Source: Vibrio plantisponsor
GTDB lineage: Bacteria; Pseudomonadota; Gammaproteobacteria; Enterobacterales; Vibrionaceae
Reading direction: 5' to 3'
Assembly: GCF_013041605.1 (NCBI RefSeq)
Contig: NZ_JABEQC010000007.1
Span: 186,001 to 250,000, forward strand
Length of the DNA: 64,000 bases
This document shows, in pieces, positions 42,937 through 52,618 of this stretch; position 1 is the stretch's first letter, and every line of letters starts with the position of its first letter. Made by a program: the position numbers and the translations under genes. Under the pieces are notes generated by a model, which worked only from the letters and a program-made list of their open reading frames with translations, did not search any database and was not told where the DNA came from.

Positions 42937-43605
42937 ATGTCGACATCAAGTTCCAATAACATCTCCGAACTCGAAAAATACCTTCAGAATGGTATGAAAC
43001 TGTCAGTCAGTTTTCAATTCGGCCCAAACGACAATTACGATTTCACCACAACCCTCGTCGGACATAAGTCTCAACAGTATTTGATCCTCGATCTTCCAAT
43101 CAAAGCCATAGAATTACTGGTCATGCGTAAACTTTCTAATGTGCAAACGGTGGTGAGAGGAATCTGTAACAAAGACTACGGGCACATTGTTGCGTTTAAA
43201 ACGTCAACGTATCAGTCGATTAGAAGACCGTTTAATCTCCTGTTTTTGCGCCCGCCAAAACACTTCGCGACAAAGACTATCCGCGAACATGAGCGTTACG
43301 CAATCTCACTGCCAGCCAGTATTAACACAATAAACAGTGAAGTATCAGGCGTCATGGCGGATTTATCCGTTTCCGGCTGCGGTATTTTTGTGGCTGGAGA
43401 AAACGAATTACAAACTGGCAGTAAAGTGGATATCCACTGCGAATTGATTACTTCTCTACCGGAAAATCTTGGCTGCCACATAGTGAAAATCAGTAAAGAG
43501 CCAAAGGGACACTTGATAGGCATTAAGTTCGATGAAACTATCAATATGTCCGACGAAATGAGAAAAGAAGTACTGGAGCATGCCTTCAGTGCTGGTTCAA
43601 TTTAG
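42937..43605 (+). CDS. YcgR-like PilZ-domain c-di-GMP receptor
   Basis: A 222-residue protein with an N-terminal YcgR-like domain (about residues 8-105) and a C-terminal PilZ domain (about 113-215). The c-di-GMP motifs are intact: REHER (RxxxR) and DLSVSGCG (D/NxSxxG). YcgR-type proteins act as flagellar brakes or control exopolysaccharide output. It is convergent with luxQ, 33 bases apart. No membrane segment. Confidence 0.87.
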   Translation: MSTSSSNNISELEKYLQNGMKLSVSFQFGPNDNYDFTTTLVGHKSQQYLILDLPIKAIELLVMRKLSNVQTVVRGICNKDYGHIVAFKTSTYQSIRRPFNLLFLRPPKHFATKTIREHERYAISLPASINTINSEVSGVMADLSVSGCGIFVAGENELQTGSKVDIHCELITSLPENLGCHIVKISKEPKGHLIGIKFDETINMSDEMRKEVLEHAFSAGSI

Positions 43606-43638
43606 AGCAATGTCTAGTTAAAAGTCGCTGCTATTCCG

Positions 43639-46191
43639 CTAACAATAGGTTTGTTTGTAATGAACTAAAGCCTGATACAGACTCTCTTCTCGGATCGGTT
43701 TAACAATCACGTATTCCGCTCCAGCAGCCATGAATGCCTGTTGAGTAGACTCCATACCATCGGCAGTACAAGCGAAGACAGGTGTGCTCAGTTGCATCTC
43801 TTTCTTGAGGACTTTCGTTGCATCAACACCGTCAAGGAAAGGCAACTGATTATCCATAAATATGATGTCGTATTGCTGAGTTTTCGCTTTCTCTATTGCC
43901 TGCAAGCCATCTTTTACCCAATCCACATCCATCCCGTATTTTTCACAGAATGCACGTGCAATAAACGCGTTGGTATGATTGTCCTCAACCAGCAGTGCTT
44001 TCAATGGCTTATCAAACAGAGCAAAACGTTTGGTCTCTTCTTGCTTCTCATCTGAGATACCTTGTTGAGAAACGACTTCTATCGGCAAAGTTACCGAAAA
44101 CTCTGTACCTTGACCAAATTCAGATTTAACTTGAATTGAACCGCCAAGCATTTCAACAAGACTATGAACAATAGCTAGACCTAATCCACTGCCACCATAT
44201 TCCCGAGTCGTTGTCGGTTCTGCCTGCATAAACGGCTCAAAAATAATCTTTAAATCAGACTCTCTAATACCTATACCCGTATCTTTCACTGTCACGTATA
44301 ACTGGTCTTGATTACCGTATTGCAGAGAGATACGAACATGAATCGAACCTTCACTGGTAAACTTAAGCGCGTTATTGATGATGTTGTAGAGGATCTGATT
44401 TAAACGAACTTGGTTGCTGTTAACCACCACACCTTCAGTTATGTCAGTTTCAATTTCAAACGCCAAGTTCTTCTCTTGGCACATTGGCTTGTAAATTTGC
44501 TCAATGGCAGAAACCACATTAATTAGCGGAAACTCTGAAGGTGCGATACGGAACTGGCCTTGTTCGATCTTAGAAAAATCAAGGATATCGTTAAGTACTG
44601 CAAGTAAATGTTCTCCACTGCTGCACAGTACATTGAGCTGTTCTATTTGTTCTGGGCTTGATACTGAACGTTTCAATAATTGTGAAACACCTAAAATTCC
44701 GTTTAGTGGCGTCCGCAACTCATGGCTCATCTTGGCTAAAAAGTCCGCTCGAACTCTTGCAGATTCTTCTGCTTCTTTGCGCGCTAATCGACTTTGTTTC
44801 TCTGCTTCTGCGAAACTTGTTACGTCTTGCCCTTGAGTGATAATCGACTCAATCTTATTTTCGATCACTATCGGTGAAATACTCCAACGGAAGACTTTTT
44901 TATCGATTTCCGTCATCACTTCTTTTGACAATTCGCCAGTTGCCGCGGATTGAATGTCCGGCAAAAGTTGCTTTTCTAATGCTCTGAACGATCTCTTACT
45001 TTCACCTTTAGCCCCAATAAACTCCTTCTGTGCGGCTGGGTTCATACGAATAATGTACCCCTCCGTCGACCACAGGATAATTGGTGATAGAGAGAAATTA
45101 AATAGATCTTCAAACTGCTTTTCTTGCTCAGCTAAACGCTGGAAGGTGTTCTCAAGCGTGCGCCCAAAATGATCAAACTCATATATCGCTGACCCCGGAA
45201 AGAAATACTCTTTGCCCTGCACCGCCACTTTGTGGGTGTAGGACATCAACTGATCGATTTCGTGTTTAATTCGCTTATGTAACCACCAGCGAGTGACAAT
45301 GGTTACGCCTAACAACGCGATTAGCGCAAATACAATCCAGAAGTAATAACTGTCTCTTAGTTTCAATGCATTCTGGTTACTTTGAACTGAAAATACCGCC
45401 AGATAGGTAGGCACGCCTTCAAGTTCCAACATGGTTTTGCTGACAATATTTTTTTCGTCCAGAGCTTCACCAGCAACGCTATGGATAATATCTTGTTCAT
45501 CGTAAAGATCGTTGCCATTCAGTGTTGAAGACAAAATATCTTCATCCACTGCAAGCACCAGATTTTGCGCATTGCTGTTGTCTTTTATCGTTTCAATCAA
45601 TGCGTAGTTGCCATTGAGGACAATAGAGACATAGAGAAAGCCAAGCACTTCACCCGTTGCAGGGTCAACAATTGAAGACCTTCTCACTAGTAGATAAGTA
45701 GGACCAAGTAGCGAGGGGCTCTTAATAAGATGCCAGTTACTGCTGATTGATACTCTGCGAACTATTTTGCCAAGCTCTTTAGTTTCTATGCCATAAAACT
45801 GAGAGTTACCATCATCCCAAAGCATTTCTTTCTGATTGGTAATAAAGCGAATGTCAGGGGTGTTAGAAAGCTCAAGCTGGTCAACGGTAAGAAAGTACTG
45901 ATCCAACTCCTCTTCTTTACCACTGTGAATAGCCTGAACCAGCGTCGCGTTCTTTGCACTACTGTCTTGATGAATTTGTAGCGTAGCAAGACGAAAATCA
46001 AACAAACTTTGAATTAAGCTCGAAGTCTGCTTAGAGGTTCTCATCACTTCTTGTGCAATAAGACGACTACTAATTTGATAGCTCTGGAACAACACCATTA
46101 TGATTAAAGTACCAAGCGCAACAACAATTGCATGGCTTATAAACGATGCAATATTTTTCTTCTGCTTAATCGGTTTGATACTTTTCACCAC
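43639..46191 (-). CDS. luxQ: AI-2 hybrid sensor kinase/phosphatase LuxQ
   Basis: An 850-residue hybrid histidine kinase. Two membrane helices (about residues 17-38 and 280-300) enclose the periplasmic sensor that binds LuxP; then PAS-like region (about 350-450), the dimerisation/phosphoacceptor AKMSHELRTPLNGI (His about 484), ATPase motifs NALKFTSEG, DTGIGI and GGSGLGLAI, and a receiver with FMDNQLPFLDG (Asp about 777). With AI-2 it works as a phosphatase; without it, it phosphorylates LuxU-LuxO. Directly downstream of luxP. Confidence 0.95.
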   Translation of the reverse strand: MVKSIKPIKQKKNIASFISHAIVVALGTLIIMVLFQSYQISSRLIAQEVMRTSKQTSSLIQSLFDFRLATLQIHQDSSAKNATLVQAIHSGKEEELDQYFLTVDQLELSNTPDIRFITNQKEMLWDDGNSQFYGIETKELGKIVRRVSISSNWHLIKSPSLLGPTYLLVRRSSIVDPATGEVLGFLYVSIVLNGNYALIETIKDNSNAQNLVLAVDEDILSSTLNGNDLYDEQDIIHSVAGEALDEKNIVSKTMLELEGVPTYLAVFSVQSNQNALKLRDSYYFWIVFALIALLGVTIVTRWWLHKRIKHEIDQLMSYTHKVAVQGKEYFFPGSAIYEFDHFGRTLENTFQRLAEQEKQFEDLFNFSLSPIILWSTEGYIIRMNPAAQKEFIGAKGESKRSFRALEKQLLPDIQSAATGELSKEVMTEIDKKVFRWSISPIVIENKIESIITQGQDVTSFAEAEKQSRLARKEAEESARVRADFLAKMSHELRTPLNGILGVSQLLKRSVSSPEQIEQLNVLCSSGEHLLAVLNDILDFSKIEQGQFRIAPSEFPLINVVSAIEQIYKPMCQEKNLAFEIETDITEGVVVNSNQVRLNQILYNIINNALKFTSEGSIHVRISLQYGNQDQLYVTVKDTGIGIRESDLKIIFEPFMQAEPTTTREYGGSGLGLAIVHSLVEMLGGSIQVKSEFGQGTEFSVTLPIEVVSQQGISDEKQEETKRFALFDKPLKALLVEDNHTNAFIARAFCEKYGMDVDWVKDGLQAIEKAKTQQYDIIFMDNQLPFLDGVDATKVLKKEMQLSTPVFACTADGMESTQQAFMAAGAEYVIVKPIREESLYQALVHYKQTYC

Positions 46192-46205
46192 AGCTTATCT
46201 GCCTA

Positions 46206-47474
<1,269 letters not shown>

Positions 47475-47528
47475 CTAGGCTTAGCGGGTATACAAGGATT
47501 ATTATGCATATATTGCCGAATTGATAGT

Positions 47529-47560
47529 ACAGGCACCTAAATTTTCCGATAGGTGCCTGT
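47529..47560. terminator. Hairpin downstream of the TraF-like gene
   Basis: ACAGGCACCTA and TAGGTGCCTGT form a perfect 11-bp stem with a 10-base loop, 31 bases past the TraF-like stop and upstream of luxP. It lacks a good T-run on the minus strand, so termination is plausible but not certain. Confidence 0.5.
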
Positions 47561-47590
47561 GTTCGATTAAGTATTGTTCAGCTTTAAGGG

Positions 47591-48742
47591 TTAGAAAGTG
47601 AAAGCTAAGTTGGTTGATACCCCAAACTGACCATCACCGGCGTAATTACCTGCCAAGTCAAAGCTGACTAGATCTCCTGGGCTAATCCCGATACCAAAGG
47701 TAACTGCATCGTCTAATGTATCTTCAATATCAATCTCATAGCCTGCTCTCAACTGAGCCCATCCCCATGCATTACCTTCAACACCAAACCGAACATACTG
47801 AGTATTGTCTTTATACCCTGAGAATCTTTCCTGCTTGGTTAAATCAATATCTACAGAGGCAGTAAACAGCTCAGTTACGTAACCACCGGAAACCGTAACC
47901 TGAGTATCCAACTTATAGGTGTTAACTCCATCATAGGTTTTAAGCTCTTGTGAAAAGAGATCTTTAACAGCAACACCCGCTCTATAGTTATCGAGCATCC
48001 ATACTGCCCCTAAGTCTAAGTTGAACGCATTGTCTTTCACTTCGCTCTTGTCATAATCATCTAAGTCAAAGCTTTCTACAGTAACAACTTGTTTGTATGT
48101 GCGCAGTTGTTGGAATTTAGGCGTAACACCAAACGCAAATCCTTGCCCTTGGATTGCTACAGTTTTCGCAAACGACAGACCGTACTCTGTGTAGCCAAAA
48201 GCCAATAAATCCACACTTGAATTTTCGTAACGGTTTCTGGCATCTGCTTCCGCATTCCCCGTCGACGCTGCAATATCTGTCCTGACCAATACCTCTGCAT
48301 ATCCGCGAGCGATAAAGTTCATTGAAACGGTTTCAAGAGGCACAGCGACGGCCAAGCCCGCGCCAGCGGAAACACCCAAAGGTTTGTCGTCAGAGAGTTG
48401 ATCAAGGTAGTTATTTATCTGATTGATGTTTTCTTGCGTTGGTGTACCTGCAGCTTCAAAAGCTTTAATGCTGTCTTGCAAATCGTCAATCGTTGTTAAT
48501 GACTCATCTGGGTCACGAGCCGTTGCTCCGATTGCGGGCAATAGGATACCGAAGGTATCACTGTCTCGATATAACGCCCCTAATGCTGGGTTGTAAAAAG
48601 GAGCGAGAAGGTAGTCGGCAGTTGTCACACCAGTATTACCCATACCGTTACCACGTGCATCAGCAACCGTATTTGCAGCATTAACTGAGGTTGCAACCAA
48701 TCCACACACTGCTATAGAAAGTACTTTCTTCGAATTATTCAT
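47591..48742 (-). CDS. TraF-like outer-membrane protein
   Basis: A 383-residue secreted protein. The signal peptide is KKVLSIAVCGLVATSVNA. The N-terminal part ARGNGMGNTGVTTADYLLAPFYNPAL and the beta-rich body match proteins annotated as conjugal transfer TraF-like in vibrios (TraF_2), which look like FadL-type outer-membrane barrels. No conjugation genes are near, so the name says little about function. The ATG at 48742 is chosen over 48796 to begin at the signal peptide. C-terminal Phe fits a barrel. Confidence 0.82.
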   Translation of the reverse strand: MNNSKKVLSIAVCGLVATSVNAANTVADARGNGMGNTGVTTADYLLAPFYNPALGALYRDSDTFGILLPAIGATARDPDESLTTIDDLQDSIKAFEAAGTPTQENINQINNYLDQLSDDKPLGVSAGAGLAVAVPLETVSMNFIARGYAEVLVRTDIAASTGNAEADARNRYENSSVDLLAFGYTEYGLSFAKTVAIQGQGFAFGVTPKFQQLRTYKQVVTVESFDLDDYDKSEVKDNAFNLDLGAVWMLDNYRAGVAVKDLFSQELKTYDGVNTYKLDTQVTVSGGYVTELFTASVDIDLTKQERFSGYKDNTQYVRFGVEGNAWGWAQLRAGYEIDIEDTLDDAVTFGIGISPGDLVSFDLAGNYAGDGQFGVSTNLAFTF

Positions 48743-48891
48743 TTTCACATCAACCTTTTGTATTTGTCCCTTTTCAAGATTAATACACAAAATCAATATT
48801 TACAGGAAACCGTACGATCGTTATCTCAGAAAACAGATATTGTTGAGAAAGATTTAGGAGGGAAAAGTGAAACACTCCGAAGGGAAATCAC

Positions 48892-49191
48892 TTAGCAGGG
48901 AACGTATACGCTTAGTAATGAAGGTTGTTGAATGAGTTTTTCTTTTTGGATCTTAGACAGGCGTTTGATTCGATACTCCAGTCGAAGAGCATCACCTTTC
49001 TTGTCACCAACATTATGTGACCAAACCAACTCTAAAGGCATCTTCCCTTTTAACGCTTTTGCGCCTGTGCCTGAACAGTGTTGAGCAAAACGACGTTCAA
49101 CATCTGTAGTAATACCGCAGTAGAGGGAATTTTGTGGTGTGCGTACAAAGTACACCCACCACGATTTTTCTTTGTTGCTTAGCGTTGCCAT
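48892..49191 (-). CDS. GIY-YIG nuclease-family protein (UPF0213/YhbQ-like)
   Basis: A 99-residue GIY-YIG domain protein: [28 protein letters not shown] has the two motif strands and the catalytic Arg region, and [19 protein letters not shown] includes the Glu. The motif is VYF...YCGI here. These small proteins are linked to DNA repair, with little known biochemistry. It overlaps the yceH stop by one base (TAATG), so the two are coupled. Confidence 0.88.
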   Translation of the reverse strand: MATLSNKEKSWWVYFVRTPQNSLYCGITTDVERRFAQHCSGTGAKALKGKMPLELVWSHNVGDKKGDALRLEYRIKRLSKIQKEKLIQQPSLLSVYVPC

Positions 49192-49841
49192 TAAAGAAGC
49201 TTTTCGACCATGGCTCTGAGCTCAGCAACTTCTTGTCGTAGCTCTGCAACTTCAGCCTCAAGCATTTCCATTTTGTTGCTTGAGAAACTGCTTGCAGAAG
49301 ACGACTCAACCGCTAAGGCCTCCAAGTCAACTTCTCCAGAAAAAAGATGTTGATAACGCGATTCACGTTTACCCGGTTCACGAGGCAGTTTCACCACCAA
49401 TGGGCCTGATTCACGTGCAGCTAAACGTTCTAATACTGCTTCTGTCTCTTTGACATCGTTAAAAGAACATAAACGATTGGTTCTTGTTCTTAGCTCACCT
49501 GGAGTTTGAGGGCCACGTAACAATAGGCAGCAAACAATTCCCAGTTCTTGTGCGTTAAGTTTTAAATCACCAAATTCGGTATTACAAAATCTATGCTGAA
49601 ACTTGCTCGCGCGGCTGTTAAACCCACTTTCATCACTTACTAAACGACGTGAGATGAGTTCAGACACTGCATCTTGAACTTCTGCATCGCTCAGCGACAG
49701 AACTGGCTCACGATTGCTTTTTTGGTTAACAGCGGCAGTCAAACTATTTAAGGTCAGCGGGTAATAATCTGGAGTTGTGACTTCCTTTTCAATCAAACAG
49801 CCAATGACTCGCGCTTCTAAAGGACTCAATTCTATATTCAT
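49191..49841 (-). CDS. yceH: YceH family protein (DUF480)
   Basis: A 216-residue DUF480 protein: two winged-helix-like domains ([30 protein letters not shown] at the start; [19 protein letters not shown] in the middle) and a C-terminal coiled coil ([24 protein letters not shown] region, about residues 190-216). E. coli YceH is 215 residues. Function unknown; a nucleic-acid role is suggested by the fold. First gene of a pair with the GIY-YIG gene. Confidence 0.92.
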   Translation of the reverse strand: MNIELSPLEARVIGCLIEKEVTTPDYYPLTLNSLTAAVNQKSNREPVLSLSDAEVQDAVSELISRRLVSDESGFNSRASKFQHRFCNTEFGDLKLNAQELGIVCCLLLRGPQTPGELRTRTNRLCSFNDVKETEAVLERLAARESGPLVVKLPREPGKRESRYQHLFSGEVDLEALAVESSSASSFSSNKMEMLEAEVAELRQEVAELRAMVEKLL

Positions 49842-49887
49842 TTTTTTATTTCCTTCTGTGGAGAAATGACCGCAACTAAAGAACAGT

Positions 49888-50091
49888 TTAGTGTTCGAGA
49901 GTCATTGCAAACTTCAATATATTGCCGTTCTCGTCCATGATAACGATTTTTGCTCGATTCAACTCAATATCAATATGTTCCATGATTTTACGCTCGCGAA
50001 GATAGGCTTTTCGGAGTTTAACGTTGTGTTGATCTTCAACTGGTGCGGTATCGACTTTGGAGACAACAATTTCAGAGGACAGCATGATCAT
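49888..50091 (-). CDS. Small uncharacterised protein (67 aa)
   Basis: A 67-residue frame with charged, strand-rich composition: [24 protein letters not shown], then [31 protein letters not shown]. No clear ribosome-binding site is seen before either ATG, and a frame of similar length exists on the other strand. The composition looks more protein-like on this strand. Moderate support only; no family recognised. Confidence 0.5.
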   Translation of the reverse strand: MIMLSSEIVVSKVDTAPVEDQHNVKLRKAYLRERKIMEHIDIELNRAKIVIMDENGNILKFAMTLEH

Positions 50092-50273
50092 TTCGGTACT
50101 TAATGTTTAACTGGGCACATGATATAGCGCTTGCCGAGTGAAGTACAATCAAGCCCGACGCTAACTGGCGAATAAATGGACAAGTTGTTGTAAGGTTTGA
50201 TCTTAAGTCTGTTATGAGTTGCAACGATGTGCTTTAATCACTGTTAGTTGCATTGAGATAGGAAAAGGGACCT

Positions 50274-50591
50274 ATGAACAGCGTATTTGAAATCGTGAGC
50301 TTAGCTCGTCGCAAAAACAAACTGAAACGTGAACTTCTTGATAACGAAAAAAAAGTTCGTGATAACCGCAAACGTGTAGACTTGCTTGAAAACTTGGTTG
50401 ATTACATCAAACCAGAAATGACTCAAGAAGAGATCATGACTATCGTTAAGAACATGAAAGCAGACTACGAAGATCGTGTTGATGACCACATCATCAAAAG
50501 CGCAGAAATTTCAAAAGAGCGCCGCGACATCAGCCGTCGTATCCGCGAGCTAACAGAGCAAGATAAGCAAGCGCACCAACCTAAAAAATAA
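50274..50591 (+). CDS. Small coiled-coil protein (105 aa)
   Basis: A 105-residue, highly charged, almost fully helical protein ([56 protein letters not shown]) with no hydrophobic segment. A strong AGGAAAAGGG ribosome site and a codon choice typical of well-expressed genes suggest abundant expression. It ends at its own terminator. I do not recognise a named family. Confidence 0.82.
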   Translation: MNSVFEIVSLARRKNKLKRELLDNEKKVRDNRKRVDLLENLVDYIKPEMTQEEIMTIVKNMKADYEDRVDDHIIKSAEISKERRDISRRIRELTEQDKQAHQPKK

Positions 50592-50610
50592 GGTTGAACC
50601 CAATTAATGA

Positions 50611-50636
50611 AACCCGTCATTTGACGGGTTTTTTAT
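50611..50636 (+). terminator. Terminator after the coiled-coil gene
   Basis: AACCCGTCA and TGACGGGTT form a 9-bp stem with a 2-base centre, followed by a T-run, 19 bases past the stop. Confidence 0.9.
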
Positions 50637-50842
50637 TGCCAATAACAACAGCTTCTGTTCGCCAAAATCCCTAAAGCCAATAACTACCGATATCGATAAG
50701 CTAGGTTGTTCACCATTCTTACTATGAGTACTTAAACGAGTACGCAGAACGCTACTAAAGTTCGAAACGTTTTAGCTATATACTAAACATCGTGTTGTTT
50801 AAAGGTGACATAAACTCAAAATGGAATTTGATGGTGATCTAT

Positions 50843-51370
50843 ATGATATTTAAGAAAGCTTCCTTACTCGTTATATCAACTACTTTAATACTTGGCTGTG
50901 CTGACACTCACTCTATAAAGAATACTAGTTCCTATTCAAACGTGAAGTTTGAATCTCAGAGTTCAGTTTATATTGCGATGTCTAAAAACGGCGAATATGG
51001 CGAACATTACTACGGCAATTCGGGGAAAATGGTTAGCCAGATTATTCAAAGTGCCTTGTCAGTTAAACTTAACAATATTGAGTTGGCTTCACAGCCCGAA
51101 AATTACAAAGTCGCTTTAGAAAATGCTGCTTCAAAAAAAATTGATTATCTGGTTTACCCTACAATCCTTCACTGGGAAGACAGAGCTACTGAGTGGTCGG
51201 GAAAACCAGATAAAGTCCAAGTTAAGATTTCGGTCGTAGACGTAAAGAGCAATTCAGAACTGAAATCCGGCGTCATCGACGGCAAAAGTGGAATCTGGAC
51301 ATTTGGTGGAGATCACCCACAAGACTTACTTCCAGAGCCAACTCAACAGTTTTTTCAAGACCTACTATAA
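50843..51370 (+). CDS. DUF4823-like lipoprotein
   Basis: The ATG at 50843 puts a signal peptide (IFKKASLLVISTTLILG) directly before a lipobox Cys (LILGCADT), giving 175 residues. The mature protein has SKNGEYGEHYYGNSGKMVSQII and a DYLVYPTILHWEDRATEWSGKPDKVQVKI stretch that resemble DUF4823 envelope proteins. Outer-membrane lipoprotein of unknown function. An upstream start at 50792 is less likely. Confidence 0.8.
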   Translation: MIFKKASLLVISTTLILGCADTHSIKNTSSYSNVKFESQSSVYIAMSKNGEYGEHYYGNSGKMVSQIIQSALSVKLNNIELASQPENYKVALENAASKKIDYLVYPTILHWEDRATEWSGKPDKVQVKISVVDVKSNSELKSGVIDGKSGIWTFGGDHPQDLLPEPTQQFFQDLL

Positions 51371-51486
51371 AGCACTTTTCTAACTCTATTTCTGAACCGT
51401 TTATTGTGAATAAGCGGTTCACTTCCTCCAAGCCACTGATTACAGGCAGATAGATGATTTTATTACTTTAATTAAGGCCCTTACCC

Positions 51487-51903
51487 ATGAAACAAAACAT
51501 CGTACATATTGCATTAGTCGTCAGAGATTATGACGAAGCGATTGATTTCTATGTGAACAAACTGAAGTTTGAACTTATTGATGATACCTACCAGCCAGAG
51601 CAGGATAAGCGTTGGGTGGTGGTTGCTCCACCAAACTCACATGGCGTTAGCTTGTTGTTGGCGAAAGCTTCAAAGCCTGAACAACATGACTTTATCGGCA
51701 ATCAGGCTGGTGGCCGAGTGTTTCTCTTTTTAAATACTGATGATTTCTGGAGAGATTACGAACATATGAAATCAATTGGTATTAAGTTCATCAGAGAACC
51801 TCAACAACAAGACTATGGAACTGTCGCTGTATTTGAAGATCTCTATGGGAACTTGTGGGATCTTCTACAGCTTAATTCTGACCATCCTATTGCTAAGCGA
51901 TAA
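51487..51903 (+). CDS. VOC-family (glyoxalase-like) protein
   Basis: A 138-residue protein with the vicinal-oxygen-chelate pattern: IVHIALVVRDYDEAIDFYVNKL at the start, GRVFLFLNTDDFWRDYEHM in the middle and AVFEDLYGNLWDLLQL at the end, with His and Glu metal ligands in likely positions. Members include glyoxalases, fosfomycin-resistance enzymes and dioxygenases; this copy cannot be placed more closely. Monocistronic. Confidence 0.87.
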   Translation: MKQNIVHIALVVRDYDEAIDFYVNKLKFELIDDTYQPEQDKRWVVVAPPNSHGVSLLLAKASKPEQHDFIGNQAGGRVFLFLNTDDFWRDYEHMKSIGIKFIREPQQQDYGTVAVFEDLYGNLWDLLQLNSDHPIAKR

Positions 51904-51960
51904 GCACTATTTGCTGCCAAAAATGGTTTTGATTCGATAAGCCAGCACACATTAGATCAC

Positions 51961-52004
51961 TTAGCTGCTTAGTTGCTTAGTTGCTTAGTTGCTTAGTTGC
52001 TTAG
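51961..52004. repeat. Octanucleotide tandem repeat
   Basis: Five full units of TTAGTTGC (the first is TTAGCTGC), then a partial TTAG, run from 51961 to 52004. They lie in the 346-base gap between the VOC gene and the YgjV-like gene, in which I see no coding sequence. Tandem octamers of this kind can vary in copy number. Confidence 0.9.
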
Positions 52005-52203
52005 CTTCTATGGTGAATGATTCATTCGTTTGCTGAATTAGTTTCATTTGATTACCACGTAAAACGTTTGCGTAATCGCTAACCTTCTATTTCCTAAATA
52101 TTGAGGCTTTCATCACACTTTGACTATTGGTATATTAGCGCCAGTTAATCAACTTAGACCATTCGAGGCATGGAGCTCCCTCATTTATCTCAAGACGAGA
52201 AGA

Positions 52204-52222
52204 TTGGTACCGGTGATACCAA
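52204..52222 (+). promoter_or_regulatory. Leader hairpin before the YgjV-like gene
   Basis: TTGGTA and TACCAA pair around a 7-base loop (CCGGTGA), 28 bases before the start codon. A second short palindrome, GGAGCTCC (52172-52179), lies upstream. The 5' leader therefore looks structured; it matches no riboswitch that I know. Confidence 0.4.
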
Positions 52223-52249
52223 GTCCGGCAAATAAAGAGGGTCTATATT

Positions 52250-52510
52250 ATGGATATGCAAACAATTGAAATCATGGGTTACGCAGCGTCAATCATGGTT
52301 GCTATTTCTCTAACTATGAAAGACATCGTAAAGCTTCGTATTCTGAACTTTATCGGTTGTACGCTATTCTCAGCTTACGGTCTTATGATCGATGCGCTGC
52401 CAGTTGTAGCAACAAACACTTTCATCGCGGTTGTGAACGTATACTTCCTAGTGAAGATGTACCAAGAGAAGAAAGCTGCTGAAGCAGAAGCTGTTCAAAA
52501 CCCAGCTTAA
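52250..52510 (+). CDS. Small YgjV-like inner-membrane protein
   Basis: An 86-residue protein with three membrane helices. EIMGYAASIMVAISLTMKD, LRILNFIGCTLFSAYGLMID and NTFIAVVNVYFLVKMYQEK match the half-length pattern of the YgjV family. It lacks the PQ motif of SemiSWEET sugar transporters. A strong GAGGG ribosome site and favourable codons suggest good expression. Function unknown. Confidence 0.8.
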   Translation: MDMQTIEIMGYAASIMVAISLTMKDIVKLRILNFIGCTLFSAYGLMIDALPVVATNTFIAVVNVYFLVKMYQEKKAAEAEAVQNPA

Positions 52511-52541
52511 GTCATTATTGCTTAAAAACTGATTAAAAAGG

Positions 52542-52572
52542 AAAGCCCAAGTGTAAATCACTTGGGCTTTTT
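52542..52572. terminator. Terminator after the YgjV-like gene
   Basis: AAAGCCCAAGTG and CACTTGGGCTTT form a 12-bp stem with a 5-base loop and trailing T-run, 32 bases past the stop; it also faces the convergent DUF4832 gene. Confidence 0.9.
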
Positions 52573-52618
52573 CATATGGTTATGCAATAACGCTCGAAGT
52601 AACGCTACGTTGTCACTC

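Noticed and set aside
47591..48742. Conjugation gene traF as a sign of a plasmid or ICE
   Set aside because: The TraF-like name applies to outer-membrane proteins common in Vibrio chromosomes; no other transfer, mobilisation or replication gene is near.
51961..52004. CRISPR-like repeat
   Set aside because: Units are 8 bases without spacers; it is a simple tandem repeat and no cas gene is in the window.
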